Shown: positions 1 to 7,092, numbered from the stretch's first letter. The stretch is DNA of 8,306 bases from a bacterium (GCA_021159225.1 JAGGSE010000170.1:1-8306), one strand, 5' to 3'. Notes: generated from the sequence alone by a model not told the origin. A program made the numbers and translations.

Positions 1-1046
1 CAAAATACGGAATTAACTACTTTGCCAACTACATAAACTCAGAAATGAAGCCCGAGGACGTGCGTTCGATGTGTTGTCGGCTGCGGCTTGACCTGACCGA
101 ACTTTACAATAGGGGCGGTGGAGGATTGTTTGGCAGCGGCGCCCTCACAGGCAGTATCGGTGTATGTACAATCAATATACCCCGCATCGGATATCTTTCA
201 AAAACCAAAAAGGAATTTTTCCAACGCTTGAAGAGATTGATGGATCTAGCAAAAGAAAGTTTGGAAATAAAAAGAAAAACGATTGAAAACTTTATGGAAA
301 AAGGACTTTATCCCTATTCCCGGTTCTACCTTTCAGGAATAAAAGAAACGAGAGGAAAATACTATGCCAATCACTTTAATACTATCGGGCTGGTTGGCTT
401 AAATGAGGCCTGCCTGAATTTTATCGGAAAAGATATCGCTACAAAAGAAGGAAGGGAATTTGCCCTGGAGGTAATGGATTTTATGCGGAACCAATTGGTA
501 AAATATCAGGAAGATACAGGAAACATCTACAATTTGGAGCAATCACCAGCAGAGGCAACCAGTTTTCGCCTCGCCCTAAAGGATAAGAAGAGATATCCGA
601 ATATCATCACTGCCGGAACAAAGGAAAGGCCCTATTATACAAATTCAAGCCAACTGCCTGTAAACTACACAGATGATATTTTTGAAGCCCTCAAACTCCA
701 AGATGAACTTCAATGTAAATACACAGGTGGAAGTGTTTTTCATATCTTTTTAGGTGAACGACTTCCGAATGGAGAAATGGTAAAAAAATTGGTAAGAAGG
801 GTTTTTGAAAACTTCAAACTTCCATATATTACAATAACTCCTACATTTTCCATTTGTCCTGTTCATGGATACATTGTCGGAGAGCACTTTAAATGTCCTG
901 TTTGCAAGAGAGAATGCGAGGTTTATACAAGGGTAGTAGGATATCTTCGTCCAGTCCAGCAATTCAATTTTGGCAAACAGCAGGAATTTGCCGAAAGAAA
1001 GGAGTTTAAACCAGGTTCTATTCCTCCAAAGGTTAAAAAATCTTGA
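1..1046 (+). CDS. nrdD: Anaerobic (class III) ribonucleoside-triphosphate reductase, C-terminal part
   Basis: This is the 3' part of NrdD, which reduces ribonucleotides to deoxyribonucleotides in the cytoplasm without oxygen, using a glycyl radical installed by the activase NrdG (not in this window). The reading frame is open from base 3 and cut by the window edge; the first visible Met codon (base 45) is internal, because the residues before it (KYGINYFANYINSE) already match the family. Numbering from that Met: the MCCRLRLD segment with the conserved cysteine pair at 9-11, the GSIGVCTINIPRIGY strand near 36-50, NLEQSPAEATSFRLA near 163-177, PYYTNSSQLPV near 196-206, a zinc-site cluster (C271, H274, C284, C287, C291) and the glycyl-radical loop RVVGYLRPV with G299. 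The tail reads QFNFGKQQEF where many relatives have a Trp before the Asn. The C-terminus is complete. The stop TGA lies one base before purA, so the two are probably co-transcribed. Confidence 0.95.
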   Translation, partial: KYGINYFANYINSEMKPEDVRSMCCRLRLDLTELYNRGGGGLFGSGALTGSIGVCTINIPRIGYLSKTKKEFFQRLKRLMDLAKESLEIKRKTIENFMEKGLYPYSRFYLSGIKETRGKYYANHFNTIGLVGLNEACLNFIGKDIATKEGREFALEVMDFMRNQLVKYQEDTGNIYNLEQSPAEATSFRLALKDKKRYPNIITAGTKERPYYTNSSQLPVNYTDDIFEALKLQDELQCKYTGGSVFHIFLGERLPNGEMVKKLVRRVFENFKLPYITITPTFSICPVHGYIVGEHFKCPVCKRECEVYTRVVGYLRPVQQFNFGKQQEFAERKEFKPGSIPPKVKKS

Positions 1047-1047
1047 T

Positions 1048-2292
1048 ATGCCAGTCAATGTTGTTATTGGTGCCCAATGGGGAGATGAAGGAAAGGGAAA
1101 AATTGTTGACTATCTCTCCCAAAAAATGGACTTTGTTGTAAGGTTCAATGGCGGTCCCAATGCCGGACACACGGTTGTCAATAAATACGGTAAATTCCAA
1201 CTTCATTTGGTACCTTCGGGAATTTTTAACAAAAGAGTTGTTCCAATTATTGGCAACGGAGTGGCTATTGACCCGGAGATTTTAATCAAGGAGATAAAAT
1301 ACCTGAAAAAAAGAGGGATTTCCTGCAATAGTTTAAAAATATCTGACAAGGCGCATCTGATTTTGCCTTGGCATATACTGCGGGACGAACTTGAGGAAAG
1401 AAAAAGGGGAGCAAATGAAATCGGAACAACCAAAAGGGGAATAGGACCGGCTTTTTCCGATAAGACAGGAAGGTTTGGCTTAAGAATGGGGGATTTTTTA
1501 GATAAAAGGAATTTCAAAGAAAAATTTTCCTTCGTCTATCAGCGAGAAAATGATTTGCTGGGGAAAAAACTTAATCTCTCTCTAGATGCCTTGCTAAAAA
1601 AAATGCTTTCCTTTGGTTCTTTCCTGAAGCCCTATATTAGTCAAACAGAATTTATACTTTGGAAGGCGATAGCAAAAAAGAAAAACATTCTGCTGGAAGG
1701 AGCCCAGGGAACCCTTTTAGATATTGATTTTGGAACCTATCCCGATGTTACCTCGTCCGGCTGTATAGCAGCAAGCGCTTCCCAAGGAAGTGGAATTCCA
1801 CCAATGGAAATTAATCAGGTAATAGGAGTAGTTAAGGCATACACCACCCGAGTGGGAGGAGGAAAACAGCCCTTTCCAACGGAGATGAAAGGAAGTTTTG
1901 TTTCCGATTTCAGAGATAGAAATCAGGAATACGGAGCAACAACAGGAAGGCCAAGAAGGTGCGGATGGCTGGATACTGTTTTGTTAAGATACGCAGCAAA
2001 AATAAACGGTTTTACATCTTTAGCCCTTACCCGGCTTGACAGCTTAACGGGGATAGAAAAAATTAATATCTGTGTTAGATACAAAACAGAATTTTCTATC
2101 TCCCGATTATCTGAGGTTCAACCTGTATATATTGAATTGCCAGGATGGAATAAGTTCCCTAAGGGATGCCGGAAATTTTCTGACCTACCAAAAGAATCCC
2201 GTCTTTATGTAAAAAAAGTCGAAGAATTGGTAAAGGTTCCCATTAAATTCATTTCCACTGGGCCTAAAAGAGAAGAGATAATTGTGCTATAA
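1048..2292 (+). CDS. purA: Adenylosuccinate synthase
   Basis: PurA joins IMP and aspartate using GTP to give adenylosuccinate, the first step from IMP to AMP. The protein has 414 residues, slightly short of the usual 425-430, and is complete. Visible motifs: GAQWGDEGKGK at 8-18 with catalytic D13, NGGPNAGHT with H41, GTTKRGIGP at 126-134, LLEGAQGTLLD at 215-225, TTRVGGGKQPFPTE at 266-279, YGATTGRPRRCGW at 295-307, TRLDSLTG at 328-335 and STGPKREE near the end. The ATG at 1048 was chosen because the first beta strand and P-loop start directly after it; an in-frame ATG at 970 would add 26 residues encoded inside the nrdD glycyl-radical region. Odd points: K129 replaces the usual Gly in GTTGRGIGP, D232 replaces Phe/Tyr in YPFVTSS, SGC follows where SNT is common, and two residues are inserted before PFPTE. 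No strong ribosome-binding site is seen. Confidence 0.95.
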   Translation: MPVNVVIGAQWGDEGKGKIVDYLSQKMDFVVRFNGGPNAGHTVVNKYGKFQLHLVPSGIFNKRVVPIIGNGVAIDPEILIKEIKYLKKRGISCNSLKISDKAHLILPWHILRDELEERKRGANEIGTTKRGIGPAFSDKTGRFGLRMGDFLDKRNFKEKFSFVYQRENDLLGKKLNLSLDALLKKMLSFGSFLKPYISQTEFILWKAIAKKKNILLEGAQGTLLDIDFGTYPDVTSSGCIAASASQGSGIPPMEINQVIGVVKAYTTRVGGGKQPFPTEMKGSFVSDFRDRNQEYGATTGRPRRCGWLDTVLLRYAAKINGFTSLALTRLDSLTGIEKINICVRYKTEFSISRLSEVQPVYIELPGWNKFPKGCRKFSDLPKESRLYVKKVEELVKVPIKFISTGPKREEIIVL

Positions 2293-2293
2293 T
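2285..2293 (+). promoter_or_regulatory. Extended -10 promoter element overlapping the purA stop codon
   Basis: TGCTATAAT at 2285-2293 is a perfect extended -10 (TGnTATAAT). It overlaps the end of purA (stop 2290-2292) and would start transcription near 2300, about 28 bases before the dihydroorotase-like ATG. No convincing -35 lies 16-18 bases upstream, which extended -10 promoters can tolerate. Assignment as a promoter is inference from sequence alone. Confidence 0.4.
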
Positions 2294-2327
2294 TAAAAAG
2301 TCCTAAAAAACTTTAATTATACCAACT

Positions 2328-3167
2328 ATGAAAATTGACTTTCCAGTTATTGACTTTCATACCCACCTGAGAGAAAATATCCCTCTCCATACCAAAATTG
2401 CCAAAGAAAATGGAATAGACATAGTTGTCTATATGGCAAACTCTCACCCTCCCAATGATACCTTGGAAAGAATAAAATCCTCGCTGAGCAAAAAAAGGTA
2501 TTGCAAGGCACTTCCAGTTTCGGCTATAACAAAGAGGCTAAAAGGAAAGGAATTGGTTGATATTGATAAAATTAAACCCTATGTGGTAGGATTTAGTGAT
2601 GACGGAAAATATCTAGCGGATTTGAACTTGCTAAGAGAGGTTTTGGAAAAAGATGTTCTTGTTATGGCTCATTGCTCTCCTGACTATGAAGAAGGAGTAA
2701 GGCACCCAGAAAGAGAAACAGAATACATTGAAAGGTATATCAATCTCCTTAAAAAGGTAAAAAGGGGAAGGCTGCACATTCAGCATGTGTCAAAAAGGCA
2801 AAGCGTTGAACTCATAAGAAGGGCAAAGAGGTCTGGCTTAAGAATTACCTGCGAAACCTGTCCTCATTATTTTACCTACACGAGGTTTGACCTTGAAACA
2901 AGGGTAAATCCACCCTTGGCTGAAGAGAAAGATGTTATTGCTATACGTAAGGGCTTGGCTGATGGAACAATTGACATTATCGCCTCCGATTATGCCCCCT
3001 TGCCTCGAGTGACAGGCATTGCCGGATTTAGAGCATTCCTTCCTCTCTGCTTTGGTTTGGTCTTAAGAGGGGTCTTGACAAAAAAACAACTGAAGGAAAA
3101 AATATATTTGAACCCAAAAAAATTGATTAAAGAAAGTGGACAATGGAAAAATAACTGGCAACTCTAA
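2328..3167 (+). CDS. Minimal dihydroorotase-like amidohydrolase
   Basis: This is a 279-residue metal-dependent hydrolase of the amidohydrolase superfamily, closest in motifs to dihydroorotase (PyrC), which interconverts carbamoyl-aspartate and dihydroorotate. Seen: the metal-binding DFHTHLRE (H11, H13, R15), an ANS in place of the usual PN(T/L) at 37-39, GFSDDGK at 89-94 (class I enzymes with Asp as bridging ligand carry FSDDG), AHC with H115, HIQHVS with H153, TCETCPHYFT at 174-183, and ASDYAP with the likely catalytic D221. It is much shorter than the usual 340-430 residues: the N-terminal beta-sandwich part is absent and the protein ends soon after the last barrel helix. The usual TDHAPH...EK stretch is compressed to SDYAPLPRVTGIAG, losing both histidines. 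So the barrel core and metal ligands are kept, but dihydroorotase activity is not certain; another cyclic amide could be the substrate. Start: HxH lies close to this ATG, as expected. It lies 35 bases after purA. Confidence 0.75.
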   Translation: MKIDFPVIDFHTHLRENIPLHTKIAKENGIDIVVYMANSHPPNDTLERIKSSLSKKRYCKALPVSAITKRLKGKELVDIDKIKPYVVGFSDDGKYLADLNLLREVLEKDVLVMAHCSPDYEEGVRHPERETEYIERYINLLKKVKRGRLHIQHVSKRQSVELIRRAKRSGLRITCETCPHYFTYTRFDLETRVNPPLAEEKDVIAIRKGLADGTIDIIASDYAPLPRVTGIAGFRAFLPLCFGLVLRGVLTKKQLKEKIYLNPKKLIKESGQWKNNWQL

Positions 3168-3177
3168 GTAAATTCCT

Positions 3178-3197
3178 CCCGCCAAAACCACGGCGGG
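3178..3197. other. Perfect GC-rich stem-loop downstream of the dihydroorotase-like gene
   Basis: CCCGCC (3178-3183) and GGCGGG (3192-3197) form a perfect 6-bp GC-only stem around an 8-base loop, in otherwise AT-rich DNA 11 bases after the stop codon. No run of T follows on either strand, so it is not a classical intrinsic terminator. It could protect a 3' end, act as a weak attenuator, or be a small dispersed palindrome. Confidence 0.5.
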
Positions 3198-3229
3198 CAA
3201 TAAAAAGGTCGGCAGATTTTGAAAAATGT

Positions 3230-3235
3230 TTAATT
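3230..3235 (+). promoter_or_regulatory. Possible -10 for a leaderless zinc-ribbon mRNA
   Basis: TTAATT at 3230-3235 is preceded by TG at 3227-3228, giving an extended -10-like pattern. It ends six bases before the ATG at 3242, so transcription would begin at or next to the start codon and the mRNA would be leaderless. There is no clear -35 and no Shine-Dalgarno site. The call is weak, because such AT-rich strings are common here. Confidence 0.25.
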
Positions 3236-3241
3236 AAAACT

Positions 3242-3403
3242 ATGGGAACTATTGCTTATTGTGTAAAATGCAAAAAAAAGCAGGAAATGAAAGATGAGAA
3301 AGAAATCACAATGAAGGGCAAGGGAGGAACCACGAGAAAAGCAGTAACCGGCGTCTGTCCTGTTTGCGGAACAAAAATGTTCAAAATTTTAGGGAAGAAA
3401 TAA
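3242..3403 (+). CDS. Small zinc-ribbon protein, DUF5679-like
   Basis: This 53-residue protein has two Cys-x2-Cys knuckles: YCVKC with C7 and C10, and CPVCG with C39 and C42, separated by a Lys-rich segment. It ends GTKMFKILGKK. The pattern (an early CVKCKKK, a basic middle, then a GVCPVCGTKMF ending) matches what I recall of DUF5679, a small family seen in CPR bacteria and archaea whose function is not known to me. The four cysteines probably bind one zinc. The basic charge would suit nucleic-acid or ribosome binding, but that is a guess. The gene stands between the dihydroorotase-like gene and the S41 peptidase gene. It has a clean ATG and TAA stop and no Shine-Dalgarno site, and the sequence AACT directly precedes the ATG. 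The cysteine spacing argues strongly that it is real despite its size. Confidence 0.8.
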   Translation: MGTIAYCVKCKKKQEMKDEKEITMKGKGGTTRKAVTGVCPVCGTKMFKILGKK

Positions 3404-3468
3404 ACAAGGGACCGCCTGGTCAAATCTTGATTTTCTCGCCGCTTATCTGTTAAAAAGACTGATAAAAG

Positions 3469-4677
3469 ATGAAAGGTAGAGGGAGATTTTTTTTCATTTT
3501 TTCCTTTTTCACCGCCTTCAGTATGGCAGGCAGTTTTACCTTAGGACTTTATCTTGGAAAAATATATTTCGGGAAATATAAATTAGAGCCCTGCTTTTCC
3601 TCAAACACCGATATGGTCCTTCTTTGTGATGTTTACCATAGATTAGAAGAAAAATTTGTTGACAAGACAAAAATTGATAGCCAAAAGATGATTTATGGAG
3701 CGGCTGCAGGAATGGTCAAATCCATAGGCGACCCCTATACTGTTTTTTTTACTCCCAAAGAAACCAAACACTTTGAGGAAGATGTAAAGGGCTCTTTTGA
3801 AGGCGTAGGAATGGAAATCGGGATAAAAAAGAATCAACTCCAGGTCATTGCCCCTTTGGAAGGAACCCCTGCCCAGAAGGCAGGATTAAGAGCCGGGGAT
3901 AAAATTTTAGAAATAAATGGAACGTCCACTTCTGATCTCACTATTGACCAGGCGGCTGACCTTATCAGGGGACCGAAGGGCACAGAGGTAGAATTAACTA
4001 TTTTCAGGAAAGATTGGGAAAAGCCAAAAAAAATTCGCATTGTAAGAGATGTAATTAAAATTCCTTCCCTGAAACTGGAAATAAAAGATGTAAAAGGCGA
4101 AAAAATTGCTTATATCAAAATTTATCAGTTCTCTGAAAGAACAGGAGAAGATTTCAGCAAGGTCGCTGATAAAATCTTGAAAAGTTCAGCAAAAAAAATT
4201 ATTTTGGACTTAAGAAATAATCCCGGTGGATATTTAGTTGTTTCCCAGCAAATAGCCGGCTGGTTTTTGAAAAAGGGCGAGATTGTAGTAATTGAAGATT
4301 TTGGAGGAAAGAAAAAACAGAAAATTTATAGGTCAAACGGTCCCAGTGTATTTGTCAATTATCCAGTTGTAGTTTTGATTAATAATGGTTCTGCCTCGGC
4401 TTCAGAAATTCTGGCTGGCGCCCTCCGGGACAACCGCAATGTAAAATTAATTGGAGAAATCTCATTTGGAAAAGGTTCAGTGCAAGAATTGATAGAGGGG
4501 CTAAAAAATAACTCCTCTCTAAAGGTAACAGTTGCCAGATGGTTAACCCCAAAGGGAAACTGCATTAACGAAAAGGGACTGAAACCTGATATAGAAGTAA
4601 AAATGACTGAAAAGGACTATGAAGAGGGAAAAGATCCCCAGTTGGAAAAGGCGCTTGAGATAATAAAAAAATTGTGA
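3469..4677 (+). CDS. S41 family C-terminal processing peptidase, membrane-anchored
   Basis: This is a 402-residue serine protease of the Ctp/Tsp type, which trims or degrades envelope proteins from their C-termini outside the cytoplasmic membrane. Order of parts: a short basic start (MKGRGR), one hydrophobic segment at about 7-30 acting as an uncleaved anchor or signal, a helical region with GDPYTVFFTP at 87-96, a PDZ domain at about 105-195 (carboxylate-binding GVGMEIG at 112-118; AGLRAGDKILEING at 138-151), then the protease core with LDLRNNPGG at 246-254, NNGSASASEI at 305-314 and ISFGKGSVQ at 331-339. The catalytic dyad should be S310 and K335, with Q339 supporting; the 25-residue Ser-Lys gap and the +4 Gln match the family. 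Length is typical for the CtpA/CtpB group. The substrate is unknown. It starts 65 bases after the zinc-ribbon gene and ends 22 bases before rplI. No Shine-Dalgarno site is visible. Confidence 0.93.
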   Translation: MKGRGRFFFIFSFFTAFSMAGSFTLGLYLGKIYFGKYKLEPCFSSNTDMVLLCDVYHRLEEKFVDKTKIDSQKMIYGAAAGMVKSIGDPYTVFFTPKETKHFEEDVKGSFEGVGMEIGIKKNQLQVIAPLEGTPAQKAGLRAGDKILEINGTSTSDLTIDQAADLIRGPKGTEVELTIFRKDWEKPKKIRIVRDVIKIPSLKLEIKDVKGEKIAYIKIYQFSERTGEDFSKVADKILKSSAKKIILDLRNNPGGYLVVSQQIAGWFLKKGEIVVIEDFGGKKKQKIYRSNGPSVFVNYPVVVLINNGSASASEILAGALRDNRNVKLIGEISFGKGSVQELIEGLKNNSSLKVTVARWLTPKGNCINEKGLKPDIEVKMTEKDYEEGKDPQLEKALEIIKKL

Positions 4678-4699
4678 AAAAATAAAACAACCAACCTAT

Positions 4700-5146
4700 A
4701 TGAAAATCGTTCTTCTTGAAGACATAGACAAACTAGGCAAGAAATATGAAATAAAGGAGGTTTCTGACGGTTATGCCAGAAATTTTCTAATTCCAAAGGG
4801 ATTAGCAAAATTGGCTACTCCCAAAAACATAAAATTAGCAAAAATTAAGAAAGAAAAAGAATTAAGAAAGGCAGAAGAGCAGTTAAGGAGGGTTCAGAAA
4901 ATGGCAGCCCAGATTGAAGGACAAGAAATAACGATTTCTCTAAAAACAGGAGAAAAGGGACAACTCTTTGAGTCAGTCACTAGCCAAATGGTCAGCAAAA
5001 AATTGGCTGAGATGGGCTTTGAAATTAAAAAATCTCAAATTGAAATATCAAAACCAATTAAGGAGATAGGGGAGTATCCGGTGAAAATTGATTTTGAACA
5101 CGGATTAGAGGCTGAAATTAAACTAATTGTAACAGAAGAAAAATAA
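4700..5146 (+). CDS. rplI: 50S ribosomal protein bL9
   Basis: This is ribosomal protein bL9, an elongated protein on the large subunit near the L1 stalk that helps keep the reading frame. Length is 148 residues, the family norm. The N-terminal domain shows the classic MKIVLLEDIDKLGKK start and the signature VSDGYARNFLIPKGLA at about 21-36. A long Lys/Glu-rich connecting helix follows at about 41-75. The C-terminal domain from about 76 includes LKTGEKGQLFESVTS and ends VKIDFEHGLEAEIKLIVTEEK-like residues. No domain is missing. From what I recall, some CPR lineages have lost bL9, so a full-length copy argues for a branch that keeps it, such as Parcubacteria. It lies 22 bases after the peptidase gene and 6 bases before pyrG, so it is probably co-transcribed with both. 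The ATG is preceded by AACCTAT with no Shine-Dalgarno site. Confidence 0.96.
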   Translation: MKIVLLEDIDKLGKKYEIKEVSDGYARNFLIPKGLAKLATPKNIKLAKIKKEKELRKAEEQLRRVQKMAAQIEGQEITISLKTGEKGQLFESVTSQMVSKKLAEMGFEIKKSQIEISKPIKEIGEYPVKIDFEHGLEAEIKLIVTEEK

Positions 5147-5152
5147 TTTTGT

Positions 5153-6817
5153 ATGCCAAAATACATTTTTGTCGCTGGTGGAGTAATGTCAGGTATTGGA
5201 AAAGGAACGGCGGTTTCCTCTGTTGGAAAAATTTTACAATCAAAAGGGTTTAAGGTTCAGGCAGTAAAAATTGACCCCTATATTAATGTTGATGCCGGCA
5301 CAATGAATCCCATTGAGCATGGAGAGATTTTTGTAACCGATGACGGAACCGAATGTGACCAGGATGTGGGAAACTACGAAAGATTTTTAGACGAAAACCT
5401 GTCAAGCGACAATTATATTACCACTGGACGAGTGTATCAGGCAGTAATTAGGAAGGAAAGAAATATGGAATATGGAGGAAGATGTGTTGAGGTGGTCCCT
5501 GATATCCCCAATGAGGTAATCTACCGCATAGAAAAAGTAGCGAAAAAGAGCAAGGCAGACTTTATCTTAATAGAAATTGGGGGGACAGTAGGGGAGTATC
5601 AGAATCTTTTATTTTTAGAAGCGGCCCGAATGATGCGGCTGAAAAAAAATCAAAATGTTCTTTTTATTTTGGTTTCTTATCTTCCAATTCCCCAAAAAAT
5701 TGGCGAGATGAAAACAAAACCCACTCAAACCGCGGTAAGATTACTAAATGAGGCAGGTATCCAGCCCGATATTATTCTGGCAAGATCCCGGCTTCCACTA
5801 GACGAACCAAGAAAAAAGAAAATTTCAACCTTTTGCAATGTTCAAAGAGAAGATGTCATTTCGGCTCCAGACGTTGATTCAATCTATGAAATTCCGCTTA
5901 ATTTTGAAAAAGAGAATTTAGGACAAAGGATACTAAAAAAATTAGGCCTTAAGGCAAGAAAAAAGAATTTAAGCGACTGGAAAAAACTGGTGGAAACTAT
6001 TAAAAAGACCAAAAAACAGGTAAAAATTGGCATAGTGGGAAAATACTTCGGAAGTGGAAACTTCACCCTTACAGATTCCTATATCTCGGTAATTGAGGCA
6101 ATAAAGCACGCTGCCTGGTCGCTAAATAGAAAACCGAAAATTCATTGGATTTCAGCAGAAGATTACGAAGGATGCCTATCTTCCAGACGATTGAGGGGGC
6201 TAAAGAAATATGACGGCATCATTGTTCCTGGAGGGTTTGGTAAACGGGGAGTTGAAGGGAAAATAAAAGCCATTGGTTTCTGCCGAGAAAACAAACTTCC
6301 TTTTCTTGGGCTATGTTTGGGAATGCAGTTGGCAACAATTGAATTTGCCAGAAATGTCTGCGGACTCAAAAATGCCAATTCCACGGAGTTTGATCCAAAA
6401 ACCAAGTATCCGGTAATAGACATTATTCCTGAACAAAAAATATTCTTGAAGAAAAAAAGATATGGCGGAACAATGCGCTTGGGCGCCTACAAATGCGAAC
6501 TAAAAACAGGAACCAAAAGCTGGAGGGCATATCTGTCTTCTAATCTCTTAACAAAAAAGGTAAATCTGGAGAAAAAATACATTATTTCGGAACGCCATCG
6601 TCACCGATACGAACTAAATAATAAATTCAGAGGAATATTAGAGAAGAGGGGATTGGTCTTTTCGGGAATCAATCCCGAAAGAAATCTGGTTGAAATTATA
6701 GAGACAAAGGACCATCCCTTTTTTGTTGGAACCCAGTTTCACCCGGAATTTAAATCAAGACCTCTTCGCCCCCATCCCTTGTTTAGAGAGTTTATCAAAA
6801 GGTGCATCAAGAAATAA
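5153..6817 (+). CDS. pyrG: CTP synthase, divergent CPR-type
   Basis: CTP synthase makes CTP from UTP, ATP and glutamine. The protein has 554 residues (E. coli has 545) and both domains. Synthase domain, about 1-270: P-loop GGVMSGIGKGT (K17), KIDPYINVDAGTMNP at 39-53, HGEIFVTDDG at 56-65, EIGGTVGE at 141-148 (E141, Mg2+ site) and KTKPTQ at 187-192 (UTP site). Glutaminase domain, about 290-554: VPGGFGKRG at 358-366, the oxyanion/nucleophile loop LGLCLGMQ with C388, GGTMRLGAY at 438-446, ERHRHRYE at 480-487, and FHPEF with H530 and E532. The synthase domain departs from the common form: GHYERF is GNYERF (N74), GDYLGKTVQVIPH is changed to MEYGGRCVEVVPD (D117), and TQHS is TQTA (T193). The EYGGRCVEVVP pattern resembles a CTP synthase type I recall from other CPR genomes, though those tend to keep the His residues. 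It is six bases after rplI. Confidence 0.95.
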   Translation: MPKYIFVAGGVMSGIGKGTAVSSVGKILQSKGFKVQAVKIDPYINVDAGTMNPIEHGEIFVTDDGTECDQDVGNYERFLDENLSSDNYITTGRVYQAVIRKERNMEYGGRCVEVVPDIPNEVIYRIEKVAKKSKADFILIEIGGTVGEYQNLLFLEAARMMRLKKNQNVLFILVSYLPIPQKIGEMKTKPTQTAVRLLNEAGIQPDIILARSRLPLDEPRKKKISTFCNVQREDVISAPDVDSIYEIPLNFEKENLGQRILKKLGLKARKKNLSDWKKLVETIKKTKKQVKIGIVGKYFGSGNFTLTDSYISVIEAIKHAAWSLNRKPKIHWISAEDYEGCLSSRRLRGLKKYDGIIVPGGFGKRGVEGKIKAIGFCRENKLPFLGLCLGMQLATIEFARNVCGLKNANSTEFDPKTKYPVIDIIPEQKIFLKKKRYGGTMRLGAYKCELKTGTKSWRAYLSSNLLTKKVNLEKKYIISERHRHRYELNNKFRGILEKRGLVFSGINPERNLVEIIETKDHPFFVGTQFHPEFKSRPLRPHPLFREFIKRCIKK

Positions 6818-6819
6818 AT

Positions 6820-7092
6820 TCATTCCACATTTACAACCTTAACAAGTTTTTGAGCGCCGTTAAATCCCTTTTTCCGCTTGGTCACAAATTGGACGGTTCC
6901 GCTTTTAACAGCATATAAGGTGTCATCCCCGCCGCGTTTGACATTCTTTCCGGCAAGAAATCTTGTTCCTCTTTGACGAACCAAAACCTGGCCTGTCCTA
7001 ACCTTTTGACCGCCGAATAACTTCACTCCAAGATATTTTGGTCGGGAATCTCTTCCCAGACGGGTTGAACCTGCTGATTTTGTTTTAGCCAT
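6820..7092 (-). CDS. rpmA: 50S ribosomal protein bL27
   Basis: This is ribosomal protein bL27, whose flexible N-terminal tail reaches the peptidyl-transferase centre. It has 90 residues. The tail MAKTKSAGST replaces the commoner AHKKGGGS but keeps the basic, Gly/Ser-rich character; there is no cleavable extension like that in some Firmicutes. Core motifs: GRDSRPKYLGVKLFGGQ at 13-29, GQVLVRQRGTRF at 34-45 and GGDDTLYAVKSGTVQF at 54-69. The ATG at 7092 was chosen because the family tail begins there; an in-frame ATG at 7143 would add 17 unrelated residues and start at the -35 of the likely promoter. The gene converges on pyrG with only two bases between stop codons. Its usual partner rplU (bL21) is not next to it, since the + strand gene upstream is unrelated, so rpmA appears to be transcribed alone. 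Confidence 0.96.
   Translation of the reverse strand: MAKTKSAGSTRLGRDSRPKYLGVKLFGGQKVRTGQVLVRQRGTRFLAGKNVKRGGDDTLYAVKSGTVQFVTKRKKGFNGAQKLVKVVNVE

Noticed and set aside
1044..1046. TGA read as glycine (Gracilibacteria-type code)
   Set aside because: Proteins ending in TGA (nrdD, S41 peptidase, rpmA, flavoprotein) stop where their families stop, and read-through would give unrelated sequence.
970..1047. Upstream in-frame ATG as the purA start
   Set aside because: The extra 26 residues are encoded inside the nrdD C-terminal region and have no PurA character; the P-loop strand begins right after the ATG at 1048.
1203..1517. Open frames of 60-104 codons on the - strand within purA, the peptidase gene, pyrG and the flavoprotein gene
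   Set aside because: They lie wholly opposite well-supported genes, show no family motifs and have low-complexity Phe/Leu/Ser-rich content typical of the antisense of Lys-rich genes.
2288..2321. AT-rich imperfect inverted repeat after purA as an intrinsic terminator
   Set aside because: The stem (TATAATTAAA..AGT against ACTTTAATTATA) has a two-base bulge, almost no GC pairs and no T-run, so it is unlikely to stop transcription.
3427..3456. Promoter before the S41 peptidase gene (TTGATT, then TTAAAA)
   Set aside because: Both boxes are poor matches and the region is AT-rich; not enough to call.
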